A DNA stretch of 64,000 nucleotides from Ruminococcus sp. (GTDB taxonomy: Bacteria; Bacillota; Clostridia; Oscillospirales; Ruminococcaceae). Location of the stretch: the NCBI GenBank assembly GCA_015066845.1, contig SVNO01000001.1:62001-126000 (forward strand). Reading direction: 5' to 3'. The position numbers were made by a program, and so were the translations under genes. Within the stretch, counting starts at the first letter, position 1. The number at the start of each line of letters is the position of its first letter. Below the pieces are notes generated by a model. That model was not told the DNA's origin, searched no databases, and worked only from the letters and a program-made list of their open reading frames with translations. Below, piece by piece: positions 1 to 9,954 of the stretch.

Positions 1-2323
1 TCCGGTCAAGATAGCGCAGCCATTCCCCGATGCTGCATTGTCCTCCCTGTGCGGCACTGCGGTATTCCTTGGCAAGGCGCACAAAGGTTTGTAGATTGTT
101 CCGGCGCACCTGTGCATCCTCATACAGGCTTTGGAGGGAGAGCAAATCAGTTTCGTCATAAATGCGCATGAGCAGTGCTTCCAGCGGCAATGCCTCCGCA
201 TCCGTGCGCATCCGTTCAAAAGATTCCGTGAAAACAAGACATTTCTGGTAGAGCGCGGCATGTTCCTCCGCTGCGGCAGCATCCTCGGCGCAGGCTTTCT
301 GAAATTCCGCAATCTGGAGATAAATGCGCTTGCTTTTGCCATAGAGCTTGAGGTCTGTTAAATCCTCCATGGTAAAGCCGAACATCGGGGAAACGAGTAC
401 GCCTGCCATGGAAAGGTCGGTCAGGGGGTTGTCGAGTACACGCAGGAGATTGTAAATTCTGCGGATTTCCGGTCTGGTGAAATACGCCGGCTGCTCCTCC
501 CCCACCGCAGGAATGCCGCGCGCTTCCAACGCACTGACAAAAGCGGAAGTGTCCTTGGTGCGCAGGAGAATGCAGAAATCCTTCGGGCGGCATGGTCTTA
601 CCACATTGTCGCGGCAATAAACGGGCGTTTCTGCGGCAAGCATATCGGCAATCTGCTGGGCAATGCATTCTGCCTGCGCGTCCACGGGTTGGTCTGTGTC
701 CTCGTTCTCCGTCAGGAGAATCGTGGTGGATGTATCGGGTTTTCCGCGGAACTGCTCCGCGCCGAAATAGAGAAATTCATTCTCGTCATAGGTCACTTCG
801 CCGCAGTCCTGTGCCATCAGCATATGGAACAGCGCGTTGACAAAATCAATCACACCCTTTGAGCTGCGGAAATTCTGGTTGAGGTAAATGCGCGCAATAT
901 CGCCTTTCTGACATTCTGCAAGCGGTGTGCTGTCGTGCAGTGCAGCCATGAAGTTGCGCGGATTTGCCTGTCGGAAGCTGTAAATGGATTGCTTGACATC
1001 GCCGACAAGAAACGCGTTTTCGCCGTAGCGCAGTCCTGCTTCCGTTGCTGTGCAGCCACGCGAGAGAAGCTTGAACAGACAGTCCTGCTTGTTGTTGCAG
1101 TCCTGATACTCGTCAACCATCACAAGGCTGTAGCGGTTCGAGAGCATCTCCCCAAGCTCCGTGCGTTCAATTCTCCCGTCCGCACTCATCCTGCCAAGCA
1201 GGGAAAGTGCCAGCCGTTCGCCGTCATCGAAGCTCAGGACATTGTGCTGCCGTTTTTCCTCGAAAAGCGTCTGCCGATAGTCCTGCGTCAGCTCCAGCAA
1301 AATTGGAATAATAGTGCTCTGCACGGTAATATCCCCTTGCAGGAAGTGCAGCGGTTTCAGAAAATGCTTGACTGCGGCTTTGTATTTCTTTTTGTAAATT
1401 TCACGGAACTGTTGGAACACAATCTTGCTGTCCGTATCCACATCCTTGCGGATGGCAGGAAATTTCGGGAAATCATAGGTATGCACCAACGGATTGTCAA
1501 GGATGCGCTCCATCTCCATTGTGCGCAGGAAATTGTAGTGGAAAAGGATATTTTCCCTGTCCTCGTTCAGCCGTTCGGTAAATTTATTGTTCCCTTTGCC
1601 AAGATAGGCGCGCTGTGCAAAGGGTGCAGCTTTGTCAATCAGCTCCAGTACCTGTGCAAGCTCGGTGCAGATGGAATGCCGGATGCGTGAGAAAACCGTT
1701 TCCATATCGCCGCATACTGCCATGGCGCGTTCCACCCAGTATTCTGGAAACGCGAGAGATTTCATATAATCCGCAACGGAGAGAATCACATGTTCAAGTT
1801 CCTCGTCAGAGCGTGTACAGAAAAAATCAAAAAGCTGCTCAATGGCATCACTGCGCGTTCTGCTCCAGCGGTCAAGGACGGATTGCAGCGCATTCTGTAC
1901 ATAAATGCTTTCCTGCGCAGGTTCAGCCACGCGGAACTGGGAGGATACGTCGCAAAGGTCTGCATTTTCCCGAATCAGATTGAAACAGAATGCGTTGATG
2001 GTTGAAATATTCGCATTTGCAAGCGCGGATTGCTGCTGGAGCAGCCAGCTGTACTGTTCTTCATCCACTTCACTGCCCAGTGCATTCATTGCATCGTTGA
2101 GTGCCGTGTACAATCGCTGCTTCATCTGTGCGGCAGCGTCATTGGTGAAAGTAACGACAATGATGTCCTCCGCCCTGATGCGTGTTTCTGCGTCCGTATT
2201 GGCAAGCAATTGGAGCAGACGTTCCACGAGTACAGCGGTTTTGCCGCTTCCGGCAGCCGCGGAAACGATCACGCTCCTGCCTCTGTCTGTAATTGCCTGT
2301 TCCTGCTGTGATGTCCACTTCAT
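1..2323 (-). CDS. addA: ATP-dependent helicase/nuclease AddA (C-terminus cut by window edge)
   Basis: Reverse-strand frame from ATG at 2323 open to position 1. Starts MKWTSQQEQAITDRGRSVIVSAAAGSGKTAVLVERLLQLL (UvrD-type Walker A), later VMVDEYQDCN. Overlaps the addB stop by 4 nt (ATGA). Confidence 0.95.
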   Translation of the reverse strand, partial: MKWTSQQEQAITDRGRSVIVSAAAGSGKTAVLVERLLQLLANTDAETRIRAEDIIVVTFTNDAAAQMKQRLYTALNDAMNALGSEVDEEQYSWLLQQQSALANANISTINAFCFNLIRENADLCDVSSQFRVAEPAQESIYVQNALQSVLDRWSRTRSDAIEQLFDFFCTRSDEELEHVILSVADYMKSLAFPEYWVERAMAVCGDMETVFSRIRHSICTELAQVLELIDKAAPFAQRAYLGKGNNKFTERLNEDRENILFHYNFLRTMEMERILDNPLVHTYDFPKFPAIRKDVDTDSKIVFQQFREIYKKKYKAAVKHFLKPLHFLQGDITVQSTIIPILLELTQDYRQTLFEEKRQHNVLSFDDGERLALSLLGRMSADGRIERTELGEMLSNRYSLVMVDEYQDCNNKQDCLFKLLSRGCTATEAGLRYGENAFLVGDVKQSIYSFRQANPRNFMAALHDSTPLAECQKGDIARIYLNQNFRSSKGVIDFVNALFHMLMAQDCGEVTYDENEFLYFGAEQFRGKPDTSTTILLTENEDTDQPVDAQAECIAQQIADMLAAETPVYCRDNVVRPCRPKDFCILLRTKDTSAFVSALEARGIPAVGEEQPAYFTRPEIRRIYNLLRVLDNPLTDLSMAGVLVSPMFGFTMEDLTDLKLYGKSKRIYLQIAEFQKACAEDAAAAEEHAALYQKCLVFTESFERMRTDAEALPLEALLMRIYDETDLLSLQSLYEDAQVRRNNLQTFVRLAKEYRSAAQGGQCSIGEWLRYLDR

Positions 2324-5300
2324 TCGCCCATCTCCTCCGTTTCTGTCGTTTCTTCCCCGAATACCTCCGCAATTGCCGCCTGCTTCTGTGCTTTATTCAT
2401 GCTTTCCGGCTTCTGGCATTCCCTGCCGCACAGGTCACTGCATCCGCAATAGCTGCACGGGAGATTCAGGTAGGGGTCGGGGGAAATGTCGCCGTTTTGC
2501 AGGGCATCTGCCATCTCGCAGATTTTGCGTTCCACATGCTCGCGCAGCTTGACCATCTGCTCGGCATCTACGCTGAACAGCTTGGAATTCTGCGCATCCA
2601 GTACGGGGGTATAGCCCTCCTGCACTTCCGGCTCCATCAGGGGGGCGGCAGCTTCAAGGAGCAGTCCTTTCATGTGGTAGTAATCGTTGAGTACGTCCTC
2701 CGGCGCGGTCTGCTCATCACGTTCCGAATAATGCTTCTGTTCTGGCTGACCGCTTGGCATATAGAGGACACCGCCGGACTGCGCAGAAGGATACAAGCCG
2801 CTTTGCTCAAGGGCAAAGAGGTAAATGAGCATCTGCATATCCAGTCCCCTTGCCAGCTTTTCGGGCGCAAAGGCGCGTTCGCCTGTTTTGTAATCCACCA
2901 CGCGCAGATAGCTTTCGTTTTCATTCATGGATACGTCAACACGGTCAATTTTTCCGATACAGCGTACTTTTCCATCGCGCAGCGTGTACGGCGGCACAGT
3001 GCCCTCGTGCGCTTCATCATGCACGACCACCTCAAAACCGACCGGTACAAAAGTACCGCTGCGCATTTCGTTCTGCATATGCTGAAGCACCTGCAAAAGT
3101 CCCATGCCGGACATACGGTAGTTGAACTGGAAGCGTCCGTCACGGCGCACGGCATCCGAAAAATTATCCGCAGAAAACTGCGCGGAAAGACCACGGATTT
3201 CGGCAAGCAGCTCGTCAGCAGTCAGTGCCGTAAAGGCTGCCATATCGTATTTACGGAGAATCTGCTCCAGACAATAATGCGCAAAATTGCCGGCATTGGC
3301 ATCGGAAAAACGGTTTTCTTCCGGCACATAGAGCCGCAGACAACGGCGCAGGAAATACCAGAACGGACATTTGTAGAAATCCTCGATGCCGGACGGCGAA
3401 AAGGTCAGGCGGCTGCCGAGCAGCCGTTTCATGCGGTCGGAGGACACATGATGGTCGGAAAGCCCCGTCAGCGTGGTGAGCTTCTGCATACGCGATGCGT
3501 ACAGCGGATGTTCCTCTAAAATTTGCCGGATGGCAGGAAGCGACGGGTCATCCGTCCGCAGTGCACGGACAAAGTGGAAATATGCCGATGCCGGAGTACG
3601 GACAAAATAGCTGATGGGGAGTGCATCGGCTGCAACGGTCAGTTCCGGTGCACCTGCAAACATCGCCTGAATCTGCCGGATAACCATGGACGGATGGACG
3701 CGCTCGCCGGCGGTGTTGATGGCAGGGCATGTCAGATAGAGCTGGTGTGCAGGCGCAGAAAAGAGCTTGTGAATGACAAGACGTTCATCGGAGTACAGCT
3801 CAAAAAACATACGGGAAATGACAATATCCTGCTTTTCCAGTTCTTCCAGCTCCTGCCGCGTGAACATACCACCGAGCTGAATATCGCCGGGGAATACACC
3901 TTCATTCACGCCCATGACAAAGACAATGGACGGACTGCTGAGTCTTGCAGTCTGCGCTTCAACAATTTGTACGCTGTCAAGCGTTTGGGGCGGTACGGCA
4001 AAGGTGGTATTGCTGATGAGCATTCCGAGCAGCTCTGCAAATTCGAAAAGCTCCATTTTCTGTCCGCCACAGGAGGACACAATGGTATCGAGAATGTCCA
4101 TGAGCATATTCCACACCGTTGTAAATTCACGACGGCGCAGTGTGTCAAGCCCATCAAGATAGGCTGCATTTTCCGCCTGTCTGTCATTGAGATGCACACA
4201 AAGTGCGGTGCAGATCGTCCGGACATCCTGTCCCACACATGCACTGCGCAATGCTGCAATGCGTTCCGTCACATCCAGCCTCGTCTGTTCAAGCACCTCG
4301 CCGCCGAACGGTTCTGCACGTTCCGTACAGCCCGACTGTGCATCCCAGAACGGTGTCAGCCAATCCTGCCCGTCAATGCCCCATGTGAAGCAGAAATGCT
4401 CCAGCATGGACACATCCACCGCAGAATAGCCGAAAAACGGATTCTTCATCAGGCGCAGCAGATCCTGCGTATCCAATGTTTCACGCGCAAGCACGGCAAG
4501 CAGTGAGAGAACATAGCGCATCAGCTCCGTGTACTGCACGGGGGATGGAAACGAAATATGGTAGGGCAGCTCGTACCGCTGCATGGCATGTTCCAGTACG
4601 GAACCGTAGGCACTCAGGGATTTGACTGCTACGGCAATGTCGCGGCAATGCAGAGAGCTGTCCTCGGAAAGCTGCTTGACGATGGTCGCACAGATGTATT
4701 CTGCCTCGGCGGTCGGGTCGGTCGTTTCGATGATGTGGACATGTCCGGCATAGTCAGCAGGTCTTGTCACAGGACGGAGAATCTGGCTGCTGACAGCGCA
4801 CAGGTCGGGGTGAAAGGTTCGCAGGAATTCCGTACAGCGTTCGGACTGCACCGGCAGCCGCTTTTCCTGTGCCATGCGCACAAGTGCACGATAGGTACGG
4901 TTTCCGCCCTCAAAAATGGGCGAAAGCTTTGCATCCGGCTCGTCCGTGCGGATGGCAGCTGTGATGGACTCTGCCTGTGAGAGCATCACATCAAGCATGG
5001 CGTACTGGTCGCCCGTGAAGCTGTCAAATTCATCAATATAGATGGATTTCCCCTTGAAATAGCCATGTACATCCGCGCGCAATGCTGCCTCGGACAGGTC
5101 GGTCAGACTGTCGTAGAGATTGTGTTCACGCAGGATCCGTTCGTATTCCAGCAAAATCACAGCAATATCAGCAGTCTTTTCACGCAGACGGTCAGGGAGG
5201 GCTGCGGCGGCATCGTGGAGCTTTTCGGAAGTGACGCCGGCTTTGCGAAGCTTGACAATGAGCGAGAGCATCCGGTCGATGAAATCCGCGGAATCACTGC

Positions 5301-5637
5301 GCCGCTGTAATGCCTGCAAATCACCGCGCGCGGCAACACTGCGCACAGCCTGATAGAGAAAAACAAGCTTTTCTTGGTCGCCTGCATAGGCGGCAGTACG
5401 CAGATTTTCGCCGCATTCCTTGAAAATGCTGCGTGATAATGTAGCAAAACTACAGGTTTGCAGACGGTTGAAGGCTTGTGCGCCCATGGCACGGTACAGC
5501 CGCTTTTCTTCCTCAAAGGAAAACTGCTCCGGAACAAGCACGAGGACGGTTCTGCCGGCAGCAATGTCCTGCACCATCCGTTCCATCAGTCGGGTGGATT
5601 TTCCTGTACCGCATCCGCCGAGAATACAATTGAGCAT
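2320..5637 (-). CDS. addB: ATP-dependent helicase/nuclease AddB
   Basis: MLNCILGGCGTGKSTRLMERM start with GGAAAGGAG upstream; C-terminal Cys cluster PCSYCGCSDLCGREC typical of the AddB Fe-S nuclease domain. Confidence 0.93.
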   Translation of the reverse strand: MLNCILGGCGTGKSTRLMERMVQDIAAGRTVLVLVPEQFSFEEEKRLYRAMGAQAFNRLQTCSFATLSRSIFKECGENLRTAAYAGDQEKLVFLYQAVRSVAARGDLQALQRRSDSADFIDRMLSLIVKLRKAGVTSEKLHDAAAALPDRLREKTADIAVILLEYERILREHNLYDSLTDLSEAALRADVHGYFKGKSIYIDEFDSFTGDQYAMLDVMLSQAESITAAIRTDEPDAKLSPIFEGGNRTYRALVRMAQEKRLPVQSERCTEFLRTFHPDLCAVSSQILRPVTRPADYAGHVHIIETTDPTAEAEYICATIVKQLSEDSSLHCRDIAVAVKSLSAYGSVLEHAMQRYELPYHISFPSPVQYTELMRYVLSLLAVLARETLDTQDLLRLMKNPFFGYSAVDVSMLEHFCFTWGIDGQDWLTPFWDAQSGCTERAEPFGGEVLEQTRLDVTERIAALRSACVGQDVRTICTALCVHLNDRQAENAAYLDGLDTLRRREFTTVWNMLMDILDTIVSSCGGQKMELFEFAELLGMLISNTTFAVPPQTLDSVQIVEAQTARLSSPSIVFVMGVNEGVFPGDIQLGGMFTRQELEELEKQDIVISRMFFELYSDERLVIHKLFSAPAHQLYLTCPAINTAGERVHPSMVIRQIQAMFAGAPELTVAADALPISYFVRTPASAYFHFVRALRTDDPSLPAIRQILEEHPLYASRMQKLTTLTGLSDHHVSSDRMKRLLGSRLTFSPSGIEDFYKCPFWYFLRRCLRLYVPEENRFSDANAGNFAHYCLEQILRKYDMAAFTALTADELLAEIRGLSAQFSADNFSDAVRRDGRFQFNYRMSGMGLLQVLQHMQNEMRSGTFVPVGFEVVVHDEAHEGTVPPYTLRDGKVRCIGKIDRVDVSMNENESYLRVVDYKTGERAFAPEKLARGLDMQMLIYLFALEQSGLYPSAQSGGVLYMPSGQPEQKHYSERDEQTAPEDVLNDYYHMKGLLLEAAAPLMEPEVQEGYTPVLDAQNSKLFSVDAEQMVKLREHVERKICEMADALQNGDISPDPYLNLPCSYCGCSDLCGRECQKPESMNKAQKQAAIAEVFGEETTETEEMGE

Positions 5638-5741
5638 GGTAGTAGTTCGACTCCTTTCCGTTTGCTGTCGCATTGCAATAAATGTTCCTTTCCATTATAC
5701 AACGAAATGCCGTTTTCGTCAACTATTTGCACAGAATATTC

Positions 5742-5771
5742 TTGACAGGACACCGGCTTCAATGGTATAAT
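5742..5771 (+). promoter_or_regulatory. Sigma-A type promoter for the 5802 gene
   Basis: TTGACA (5742-5747), 18 nt, TATAAT (5766-5771). Confidence 0.75.
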
Positions 5772-5801
5772 GTACAAAAAGCACGGAAAGGATGAATGGT
5801 C

Positions 5802-6824
5802 ATGCAACTGTTTACCATGGCTGCGGCATTGCTCGCAGGCGCAATTCTCCCCACTGGCACACATCTTCTCTACCACCACTATTCTGCCTACGATACACGG
5901 GATAGTCAGCTGTTCTGTTATCACGCATCCACGCAGGAGCAAGTGGAGCTTCAGGATGCCTCCTTTGTTCACGCAATGAACGGCGATTTTGGAAGTCACT
6001 GTTATGATATTACATTCATGGCGATCGACCCTTTGGCAGATGAGTGGGATATTTTCCGCTACAACACCATCAGCCGGAAGCTCGAAAACCTCACGGAGCG
6101 CAGCGGATTCCGGAACGAGGACCCGAAATTCTCCCCCGATGGCAATTCACTTGTATTCAAGCGCGGCTACTGGAGCCACGAGGCGAATGATTTTGTCTAT
6201 GACCTTGCCCTGATGGATCTGCGCACAAAGGACATTACCATGCTCACAAACGGTGGCGGTGAGGAGTCCATGCCCTGTTTCTCGCCCGATGGCAGGACGG
6301 TATATTATGCGCAGTCCGGAAATGGAGAAACGGCGATATGCAGTCTTTCTCTTGACACACTCGAAACACAATGCCTTTACACGGAATCCGGCGTTCATGC
6401 CTATTATCCGATGGCAGCCGAAAGCGGTCTGTATTTCTCCAAATGGCACTCCCCCACTCTGCGCAATGACTGCATTGTCCGGCTGACGGACGCTGTACCG
6501 GAGCTTTTGCCGTTCAACGATACGGCGTACAACTGCTCAGATGTATTCCCCTGTCCGGACGGCGGAATGCTGTTCAGCTCCTCCAGGGACGGCAGCTATG
6601 ACATGTATTACTTTGACGGTACGCAGGAATTCCCACTGACTTCCTGCAATTCCCAATTGCAGGAGCTTGGTGCGTCGTGCTTTACGGCGCAGGATACGCA
6701 GATCATTGTCAGGGAAACGCTTGATTTTCTCCTCTGCCGCGGGCAATCCGGCAAAAACATGGATGCCAATGGGGATGGCGTTGTCGATGGCTTCGACCTT
6801 GCCATGCTCAAACGAATGAAATAA
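5802..6824 (+). CDS. Secreted TolB-like beta-propeller protein ending in a single dockerin-type Ca-binding repeat
   Basis: TolB-type motifs (RNEDPKFSPDGNSLVFKRG, SMPCFSPDGRTVYYAQSGN); C-terminus MDANGDGVVDGFDLAMLKRMK resembles one dockerin half-repeat. Confidence 0.75.
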   Translation: MQLFTMAAALLAGAILPTGTHLLYHHYSAYDTRDSQLFCYHASTQEQVELQDASFVHAMNGDFGSHCYDITFMAIDPLADEWDIFRYNTISRKLENLTERSGFRNEDPKFSPDGNSLVFKRGYWSHEANDFVYDLALMDLRTKDITMLTNGGGEESMPCFSPDGRTVYYAQSGNGETAICSLSLDTLETQCLYTESGVHAYYPMAAESGLYFSKWHSPTLRNDCIVRLTDAVPELLPFNDTAYNCSDVFPCPDGGMLFSSSRDGSYDMYYFDGTQEFPLTSCNSQLQELGASCFTAQDTQIIVRETLDFLLCRGQSGKNMDANGDGVVDGFDLAMLKRMK

Positions 6825-6864
6825 GACAAATCGTTGATATTCTGCACAATTCACAAAAAATGAA

Positions 6865-6893
6865 TTGCATTATGGTGAAAAATATGCTATAAT
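6865..6893 (+). promoter_or_regulatory. Promoter for the Cache-GGDEF gene
   Basis: TTGCAT (6865-6870), 17 nt, TATAAT (6888-6893). Confidence 0.6.
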
Positions 6894-7015
6894 ATATGTA
6901 CAGCTTGTCAAAATATGGCGGAACGGCGTTCTGCATAGGAGAATTCAGAACCTTGCCGCGAAAAACCGGATCGTTTGCAGCTGAATCCAACGTTCTTTTT
7001 TGAGGGGGAGAGAAC

Positions 7016-8509
7016 ATGAAAATCAAAACAAACAACGACAGCAACCAAAAATTAGTACAGCTCCGACAATCCATGATTTTAGCATTTATCGCGCTAATAG
7101 GCTTTGTTATCGTTTTCTTCTCGGTGCTTGTAATGAACAAGACGGATGATGTACTTAAAAACAAGGTCAGCAATATGGCATCCGCACTGACAGTGCAGAT
7201 GAAAATGAACATCAATAGCTACCTTTCCAAGATGGAAACCACCTGCGCATTGGTTTTCGTTGCCGAGGAAGTTTACCAGTATGACGCAACCAATGCGGAT
7301 CTGGACGCTTACGAGGCATTATCTACGGAGAAAATCATTTCCGACAAGCTCTTTGACTTGTGCATCATGGAAAACTATGTCGATTTCGGCATTGTCTACC
7401 GCAATAATCATGTGGTCGGCAAGGTATCCAACGGTACAATTGAGCTGTTCGGTGAGCACCTGTTCACGGATTTGGAATCCATGATCAACCGCAGCCGTAC
7501 CCATGACGGCTGGGCAACCGGCTACAATGGAGATTTCAAGCGCATTTATTATGTCAAGCGGATTCACGAAAATGCTGTGCTTGTGACATCGTTCTATACC
7601 ACGGAGCTGGAGGAAGTCTTTGAGCATCCGGGCGGTATGGGTGATATGACCATCCGGCTGCTGGAAAAAAACGACATTGTAATCTATTCGTCCAAGGACG
7701 GCGAAACAGGCACGAAGCTTGACGAGGACATTGCAAGCCGAATCAGCGCACAGACCTCGGCAACCTCCATGGACAACCACTACATGATTAACGTCAACAG
7801 CTGCGGTGACGACTGGCGTGTAATCTGTTCAATTCCGACGCAGATCATTCTCAAGGAGAAAAAGGAGATCCAGCTGTTCATTGCCATTGTTGGACTGCTC
7901 ACGGCATTGAGTGCGGTCATCATCAGCGTGTGGATTTCCAACCGCATTTCTACACCCGTGCACGACATGGTCAACGTCCTCGATGAAAAGGCACATATCG
8001 ACCAGCTCACCGGCGTTCTGAACAAGCGGTCATTTGAGGAATCGGCGGACAAGGCGTTCCACCTCGACAATTCTCCGGAGCGTTACGCGCTGATTCTTAT
8101 TGATGTGGACAATTTCAAAGGTGTCAACGATACACTCGGTCATGCTTACGGCGACAAAGTGCTTGCCGGTGTGGGCAATATTCTCCAGACGGTATTCCGC
8201 GCCGATGATTTTCTCGGCAGACTCGGCGGCGATGAATTCTGTGTACTGCTCTATCTGCCGAAATCTGCCACGGAGCAGGAAATTACAGAATATACCAGTG
8301 AAAAATGCCGTCAGCTTTGCCAGTCGTTCCGCAACAATTACACGGGCGATGATGGAAAGTACAAAATTTCCGCAAGCGTCGGTGTTGCACTCTTTCCGCA
8401 TCATGGGCAGACCTTTACGGAATTGTACCAATGTGCAGACAAGGCATTGTATCAGTCCAAGCGCAAGGGTAAGGATACCTTTACCATTTTTACGGAGGAA
8501 TACAAATGA
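7016..8509 (+). CDS. Membrane diguanylate cyclase with extracellular Cache-like sensor domain
   Basis: N-terminal TM, ~240 aa extracellular region, second TM, HAMP-like linker, GGDEF domain with LGRLGGDEFCVLL. Confidence 0.93.
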   Translation: MKIKTNNDSNQKLVQLRQSMILAFIALIGFVIVFFSVLVMNKTDDVLKNKVSNMASALTVQMKMNINSYLSKMETTCALVFVAEEVYQYDATNADLDAYEALSTEKIISDKLFDLCIMENYVDFGIVYRNNHVVGKVSNGTIELFGEHLFTDLESMINRSRTHDGWATGYNGDFKRIYYVKRIHENAVLVTSFYTTELEEVFEHPGGMGDMTIRLLEKNDIVIYSSKDGETGTKLDEDIASRISAQTSATSMDNHYMINVNSCGDDWRVICSIPTQIILKEKKEIQLFIAIVGLLTALSAVIISVWISNRISTPVHDMVNVLDEKAHIDQLTGVLNKRSFEESADKAFHLDNSPERYALILIDVDNFKGVNDTLGHAYGDKVLAGVGNILQTVFRADDFLGRLGGDEFCVLLYLPKSATEQEITEYTSEKCRQLCQSFRNNYTGDDGKYKISASVGVALFPHHGQTFTELYQCADKALYQSKRKGKDTFTIFTEEYK

Positions 8510-9774
8510 ATCGCAGATTTCTTTTGATTGCAGCGTGTACCGCGCTCCTGTTGACTTCAGGTTGTTCGGAACGAACAGTCATTACCTCCCACGAGGAGCA
8601 GATCGAAATTTCCTTGTCGTGGTGGGGCAACGACCAGCGCAACGAATACACCATCGAAGCGGTCAAACTCTTTGAAAAGCACCATCCCAATATCAAGGTC
8701 AAATGCAATTATTCCGAGTGGTCGGGCTATCAGGCGCGCAGTGACGTGCAAATGGTTTCTGGCACGGAAGCGGATGTCATGCAGATCAACTATGCATGGA
8801 TCGAGCAGTATTCCCCCGATGGTACGGGGTTTTACGACATTCAGCAGCTTTCTGAACATGTGGACTTGTCCAATTTCACAAGGGAAGAGCTGGATTATGG
8901 AATGCAGAACGACAGCCTCAATGCCATCCCCATTGCACTGAATACGCAGAGCGTCTACATCAACAAAACCATCTATGATTCTTATGGGCTGGAAGTTCCC
9001 AAAACATGGGAGGATTATTTTGCCGCCGCGGAAGTCATGCGCGGAAAAGTCTATCCGCTTGCAATGACTTCCAAATCCTCGTGGTTCTTCATTACCGCCT
9101 ATGCCGAGCAGGTCAGCGGCAAGCAGTTCATGACGATGGAAGGCAATTTGAATTTCACAGCGGAAGAACTGCGCATTATGCTTGAATTCTACTGCCGGCT
9201 TGTGAATGAAAAGGTCATGCCGCAGGTGGAATATTTTGAACGACTCGCGCCGGAGGATGGTATTTATGCCGGTATTGTGGCATGGCTGAGCGATGGTTCA
9301 AGCTACTGCGACCGTGCGGTGAACAATGGCTATGAGTATATTGTGACGGATTATCCTGTCGATTCCTCCTCGCAGGTTGGTGATGGCTGGTATGCAAAGC
9401 CTGCAACCATGTACGCCATCAGCCGGAATACCGACCATCCGGAGGAAGCGGCAATGCTGCTCAATTACCTGCTCAATTCCTCGGAGATGGCAAATTTACA
9501 GCGCATTGAAAAGGGCATTCCACTGAGTGAAGCAGCGCAGAATTACCTGAATGAACATGAGCTGCTTGATGGGATGCAGTATGTGGCGTTTGAAAAAATG
9601 AATGAATATCGGGATAATCTCTCTGTCATCAGTCCCTATTTCGAGAATGAAGCACTCATTGCAGCATTCCGTGACGCGTCGAATGCTGTGCTCTACGGAA
9701 AGGCTGACGCGCAGACACAGGCAGAAATTCTCTACGAAACCTTTGATGATATTTTACGCGATGCCAAGGCATAG
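8506..9774 (+). CDS. Extracellular solute-binding lipoprotein, family 1
   Basis: Lipobox LLLTSGCSE; SBP1 pattern ISLSWWGNDQRNEYTIEAVKLFEKHHPNIKVKCNY. Start overlaps the GGDEF stop (ATGA). Confidence 0.92.
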   Translation: MNRRFLLIAACTALLLTSGCSERTVITSHEEQIEISLSWWGNDQRNEYTIEAVKLFEKHHPNIKVKCNYSEWSGYQARSDVQMVSGTEADVMQINYAWIEQYSPDGTGFYDIQQLSEHVDLSNFTREELDYGMQNDSLNAIPIALNTQSVYINKTIYDSYGLEVPKTWEDYFAAAEVMRGKVYPLAMTSKSSWFFITAYAEQVSGKQFMTMEGNLNFTAEELRIMLEFYCRLVNEKVMPQVEYFERLAPEDGIYAGIVAWLSDGSSYCDRAVNNGYEYIVTDYPVDSSSQVGDGWYAKPATMYAISRNTDHPEEAAMLLNYLLNSSEMANLQRIEKGIPLSEAAQNYLNEHELLDGMQYVAFEKMNEYRDNLSVISPYFENEALIAAFRDASNAVLYGKADAQTQAEILYETFDDILRDAKA

Positions 9775-9778
9775 AAAA

Positions 9779-9800
9779 CACCCCCGCGGCTGCGGGGGTG
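9779..9800 (-). terminator. Rho-independent terminator, minus direction
   Basis: CACCCCCGC/GCGGGGGTG hairpin; on the minus strand it is followed by TTTTC, while the plus side has no U-tract. Confidence 0.7.
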
Positions 9801-9819
9801 CAGAAGCACTGGATGTCCG

Positions 9820-9954
9820 TTAGTTGCTCTTGTTCTGAGAGCTGGAGTTGTTCTTATTCTGAGAATTCTGATTGCTCTTATTCTGAGAATTGGAACTGTT
9901 CTGAGAATTCTGGTTGTTCTTGTTCTGAGAATTCTGATTGTTCTGATTGCTCAT
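9820..9954 (-). CDS. 44-aa Asn/Gln/Ser/Lys-only microprotein
   Basis: ATG to TAA: MSNQNNQNSQNKNNQNSQNSSNSQNKSNQNSQNKNNSSSQNKSN. GGAG-type RBS ~10 nt upstream and a minus-strand terminator immediately downstream. Below the ORF-track length cutoff. Confidence 0.7.
   Translation of the reverse strand: MSNQNNQNSQNKNNQNSQNSSNSQNKSNQNSQNKNNSSSQNKSN

Noticed and set aside
2293-4506. 408-aa and 327-aa plus-strand ORFs antisense to addB
   Set aside because: Shadow ORFs of addB; composition and lack of motifs argue against coding.
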